DNA of 64,000 bases from NCBI RefSeq assembly GCF_002355855.1, contig NZ_AP017655.1, forward strand, positions 2,013,501-2,077,500, in the 5' to 3' direction. Positions 61,951-64,000 of this stretch are shown one piece after another. A model generated the notes under the pieces. That model searched no databases and was not told the DNA's origin. It worked only from the letters and a program-made list of their open reading frames with translations. Origin of the DNA: Sphingobium cloacae (GTDB lineage: Bacteria; Pseudomonadota; Alphaproteobacteria; Sphingomonadales; Sphingomonadaceae). The stretch's first letter is position 1, and the number at the start of each line of letters is the position of its first letter. The position numbers were made by a program, and so were the translations under genes.

Positions 61951-62571
61951 GTGCGAACTTCCTTGCCCTGCGTAATGACACTGCTCCTGCTGGCTGGCCT
62001 TGCCGCGTGCGATAGGCAATCGCCGCCTCCGGAGCAAGCGGCTGCGAACGCCGGAGCGCCCGCGCCCGTCACCAGCGGCGAAGCGACCGCCCCCGCCGCG
62101 AGCGGCAAGGGCGACTTCAGCTATACACTGGATCGGTCCAAGGCCGGAACCCCCGCCCCCGACATCCGCTTCCGCAATCCCGATGGCGGGGACGCGACGC
62201 TCCGGGATTTCGCGGGCAAGCCGATGCTGGTCAATCTCTGGGCGACATGGTGCGCGCCTTGCGTGGCGGAGATGCCGACGCTGGATGCCGTGGCGGCTTC
62301 CCATGGGCCAAAGGGCCTTGGCGTCCTCACCATCTCGCAGGACACGCAGGGCGAGAAGGCGATCGCCTCCTTCTTCGAGAAGCACGACCTGCCGCACCTC
62401 AAGGGCTGGGTGGACCCGGAAAATGGTCTGGGCTTCCATTATGCGACCGGGATGCTGCCGACGACGGTCCTTTACGACGCGCAAGGCAAGGAAGTCGTCC
62501 GGGTCATCGGCGCGATGGACTGGAACGGAGAGGAAGCCCGCAAGCTGCTCGAGGAGGCGATGGCGTCCTGA
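61951..62571 (+). CDS. TlpA-like thioredoxin lipoprotein
   Basis: 206 residues: lipoprotein signal [19 protein letters not shown] before Cys20, an Ala/Pro-rich linker of about 40 residues, then a TlpA/ResA-type thioredoxin domain with WATWCAPC (Cys101 and Cys104), [20 protein letters not shown] and [20 protein letters not shown]. It reduces disulfides in the periplasm, for example for cytochrome or LptD maturation. GTG at 61951 has TTGGAG eight bases upstream and gives a charged signal; ATG 61975 is the alternative. The start regions of this gene and argH lie 20 bp apart. Confidence 0.9.
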   Translation: MRTSLPCVMTLLLLAGLAACDRQSPPPEQAAANAGAPAPVTSGEATAPAASGKGDFSYTLDRSKAGTPAPDIRFRNPDGGDATLRDFAGKPMLVNLWATWCAPCVAEMPTLDAVAASHGPKGLGVLTISQDTQGEKAIASFFEKHDLPHLKGWVDPENGLGFHYATGMLPTTVLYDAQGKEVVRVIGAMDWNGEEARKLLEEAMAS

Positions 62572-62591
62572 ACGCGGCACGGAAGCACCGG

Positions 62592-62768
62592 CTATAAGGG
62601 TCGCGCTTCCCGCGCCACCAGCACAGGCACCCCGTCTCGTACCGGATAAGCCAGCCCCGCCGCATCCGACACCAGCTCGCTCCGCTCCGCGTCCCATCGC
62701 AACGGGCCGCGCGTCGCCGGACATACCAGCTTGGCGAGCAGCCATGGATCGACCGGCACCGCGGTCAT
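62592..62768 (-). CDS. Trm112/UPF0434-family small protein
   Basis: 58 residues: [20 protein letters not shown] then [20 protein letters not shown] and [18 protein letters not shown]. This is the complete Trm112 pattern (LLxxLVCP at the start, AYPVRDGIPVLL near the end). In bacteria such proteins (YcaR) have one remaining Cys here instead of a full zinc site. In eukaryotes Trm112 activates methyltransferases; the bacterial role is unclear. It follows the LON-domain gene by 13 bp, so the two and ybbN form an operon. Confidence 0.88.
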   Translation of the reverse strand: MTAVPVDPWLLAKLVCPATRGPLRWDAERSELVSDAAGLAYPVRDGVPVLVAREARPL

Positions 62769-62781
62769 CGCCCCGCACCCC

Positions 62782-63456
62782 TCATTGCATTGTCGCGCCG
62801 CCGTCGCGTTCGGCGCGGCCCACGATCTGCATCAATTGGATGATGAGGTCCGCCCGCTCGTTCAGCGTATCGGCCTCCAGCAAGGTCTGCTTCGCGGCGG
62901 GGTCGAAGGGGGCGATCTGCGCGATGCCGTTCACCAGCGACTGGTCGTCCAGCCGCGCCACCGCCGTCCAGTCGACGACATAACCCAGCATCTTCGCGAA
63001 GCGCTGCGATTCCTGCTCCAGCGCCGCGCGCTCCACGGCGGAAAGCACCTCGTCCGGATCGGGCGCCTGCTCCACGTCCGCCTCGATCTGGCGGAAGGCG
63101 GTGGAGACCTCCAGTTCCCGCATCACGCGAAAACGCGCGAGCCCTTTGAGGACGATATTGAACCGCCCGTCGTCCAGCGCCTCGATATGGGAAATATGGC
63201 CCAGGCACCCCATGTCGAACAAAGCGGGCCTCAAACCGTCCCCGCGCGGCTGGATCATGCCGATGCGCCGGTCCCGCGCCATGGCGTCGTGGATCAGCGC
63301 CCGATAGCGCGGCTCGAAAATGTGCAGCGGCAAGTCCATCCCCGGCAGCAGCAAGGCCCCGGACAGCGGAAAGATCGAGACGCGCGCGGTCGGCACCGGC
63401 CGCGCCGTCAGGAAAAGAGGATCTGCGACAGTCGCCGCCGCTGCGCCGCGACCCAC
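62782..63456 (-). CDS. LON peptidase substrate-binding-domain protein
   Basis: Up to 224 residues with the LON N-domain pattern: [60 protein letters not shown] and [13 protein letters not shown], followed by a helical region. No ATPase or protease domain is attached. Function of stand-alone LON N-domain proteins is uncertain (cereblon-like substrate recognition). The GTG at 63456 would overlap ybbN by 49 bases; a GTG at 63396 gives a shorter protein starting just before the conserved core. Confidence 0.85.
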   Translation of the reverse strand: MGRGAAAATVADPLFLTARPVPTARVSIFPLSGALLLPGMDLPLHIFEPRYRALIHDAMARDRRIGMIQPRGDGLRPALFDMGCLGHISHIEALDDGRFNIVLKGLARFRVMRELEVSTAFRQIEADVEQAPDPDEVLSAVERAALEQESQRFAKMLGYVVDWTAVARLDDQSLVNGIAQIAPFDPAAKQTLLEADTLNERADLIIQLMQIVGRAERDGGATMQ

Positions 63457-64000
63457 GGGTCCTCCAGCCCGACCGCGCCGAACAGCGTCAGCAACTGCGT
63501 GCGCGCCGCGCCTTCATTCCAGTCCCGGTCGCGCCGCACGATCTCCAGCAAGGCATCGGCCGCGCCGTCCCTGTCGCCATTGCCCATCAGGCCCGTGGCC
63601 AGTTCGAAGCGGGCTTCATGATCGTCGGGATCGGCGGCGACCCGCGCCTGCACGGCGGAAAGATCGGCCACCGGACGGGCATTGCGGGCGAGCGCGATGG
63701 CGGCCCGCGCCTGCTCGACATGGCTGTCCTTCGCGGCTTCGGACGGCAGGGCGTCCAATGCCGCCTCCGCCTCGTCCACCCGCTCCAGCGCCACGAGGGC
63801 ACGGGCGCGGCCCGACGCCACCTCGGCATTGTCCGGCGCCATCTGCGCGATCTGCTCGAACACCGACAGGGCGCGTTCATGCTCGCCGTCCGCCAGCATT
63901 TCCTCGCCCATGGCGATCAGGGGAGCGATCTCCTGGGCCTGCGCCTTTTCCTCCGATTCGATCGGAAGCTGGCTCAGAAGCTGGTCGAGATATTGCTTGA
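63408..64000 (-). CDS. YbbN/CnoX-type thioredoxin-TPR co-chaperone, 5' part missing
   Basis: The visible about 195 C-terminal residues run off the right edge of the window. They read KQYLDQLLSQLPIESEEKAQ, then helical repeats (LSVFEQIAQMAPDNAEVASG, ARALVALERVDEAEAALDAL, RFELATGLMGNGDRDGAADA) and [18 protein letters not shown] at the end. This is the TPR half of YbbN proteins, whose N-terminal thioredoxin domain would lie beyond base 64000. YbbN protects proteins from oxidation and passes clients to chaperones. First gene of the operon with the LON-domain and Trm112 genes. Confidence 0.85.
   Translation of the reverse strand, partial: KQYLDQLLSQLPIESEEKAQAQEIAPLIAMGEEMLADGEHERALSVFEQIAQMAPDNAEVASGRARALVALERVDEAEAALDALPSEAAKDSHVEQARAAIALARNARPVADLSAVQARVAADPDDHEARFELATGLMGNGDRDGAADALLEIVRRDRDWNEGAARTQLLTLFGAVGLEDPWVAAQRRRLSQILFS

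Noticed and set aside
1..64000. CRISPR arrays, toxin-antitoxin pairs, restriction-modification or prophage modules
   Set aside because: No direct-repeat/spacer pattern and no recognisable genes of these kinds were seen, apart from the truncated integrase and the IS element.

Overview
The window reads as a chromosomal segment of an alphaproteobacterium of the family Sphingomonadaceae, most like Sphingobium or Sphingomonas. The reasons are: high G+C; several TonB-dependent receptors; the lptD-surA-pdxA-rsmA, pepA-holC-ndk, yfgM-bamB-der and argH-lptM-lysA gene orders; a PopZ (DUF2497) homologue beside pcm and tolC; and a class GN sortase with its dedicated VIT/vWA substrate. No database search was run, so genus level is inference.

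Layout. 0-5.4 kb: end of an EamA exporter, an OsmC protein, a PRC-barrel protein, an RBBP9-like hydrolase, and a YezD-type small protein followed by a TonB-dependent receptor. The YezD link suggests sulfur scavenging. 5.4-16.2 kb: panB, the YfgM-BamB-Der block, a TusA-like protein, an orphan Hpt protein, a luciferase-like oxidoreductase, an acyltransferase, a HerA-like ATPase and a MATE exporter. 16.3-21.1 kb: valS and an S9 peptidase. 21.1-27.9 kb: an accessory, decaying island bounded on the right by tRNA-Cys. It holds a frameshifted unknown ORF, a frameshifted MerC-type gene, a ZnuD-like zinc receptor with two frameshifts and a His/Asp-rich loop, an AraC remnant, a tonB gene, a truncated membrane gene, an IS481-family element and a phage-type integrase cut off by that element.

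28-33 kb: pcm, tolC and popZ, then three poorly characterised genes, one apparently frameshifted. 33.2-37.3 kb: a clear cobalamin riboswitch on the minus strand heading a TonB-dependent receptor and a PepSY membrane protein, which is the most interesting functional unit here. 37.4-41 kb: an XRE regulator divergent from a sortase-substrate/sortase pair. 41-44.4 kb: a glutathione S-transferase, then a nitric-oxide defence operon (truncated haemoglobin, DUF1971 protein, flavohaemoglobin, CopD-like membrane protein) behind an excellent NsrR-type operator and ended by a hairpin terminator. 44.4-52.6 kb: ndk-holC-pepA facing away from lptD-surA-pdxA-rsmA (outer-membrane biogenesis and housekeeping). 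52.6-57.6 kb: an EmrAB-type tripartite efflux operon divergent from its TetR regulator around a 12-bp palindrome. 57.6-64 kb: a response regulator, an overlapping minus-strand operon (argH, lptM-like lipoprotein, lysA, precorrin-2 dehydrogenase-like gene), a TlpA lipoprotein, a small Trm112 protein, a LON-substrate-domain protein and the 3' part of a YbbN-type co-chaperone gene.

Four separate genes in 21.2-24.7 kb, and another at 31.1-31.85 kb, appear frameshifted. This could be genuine decay of accessory DNA or local indel errors in the assembly; the sequence alone cannot separate the two.
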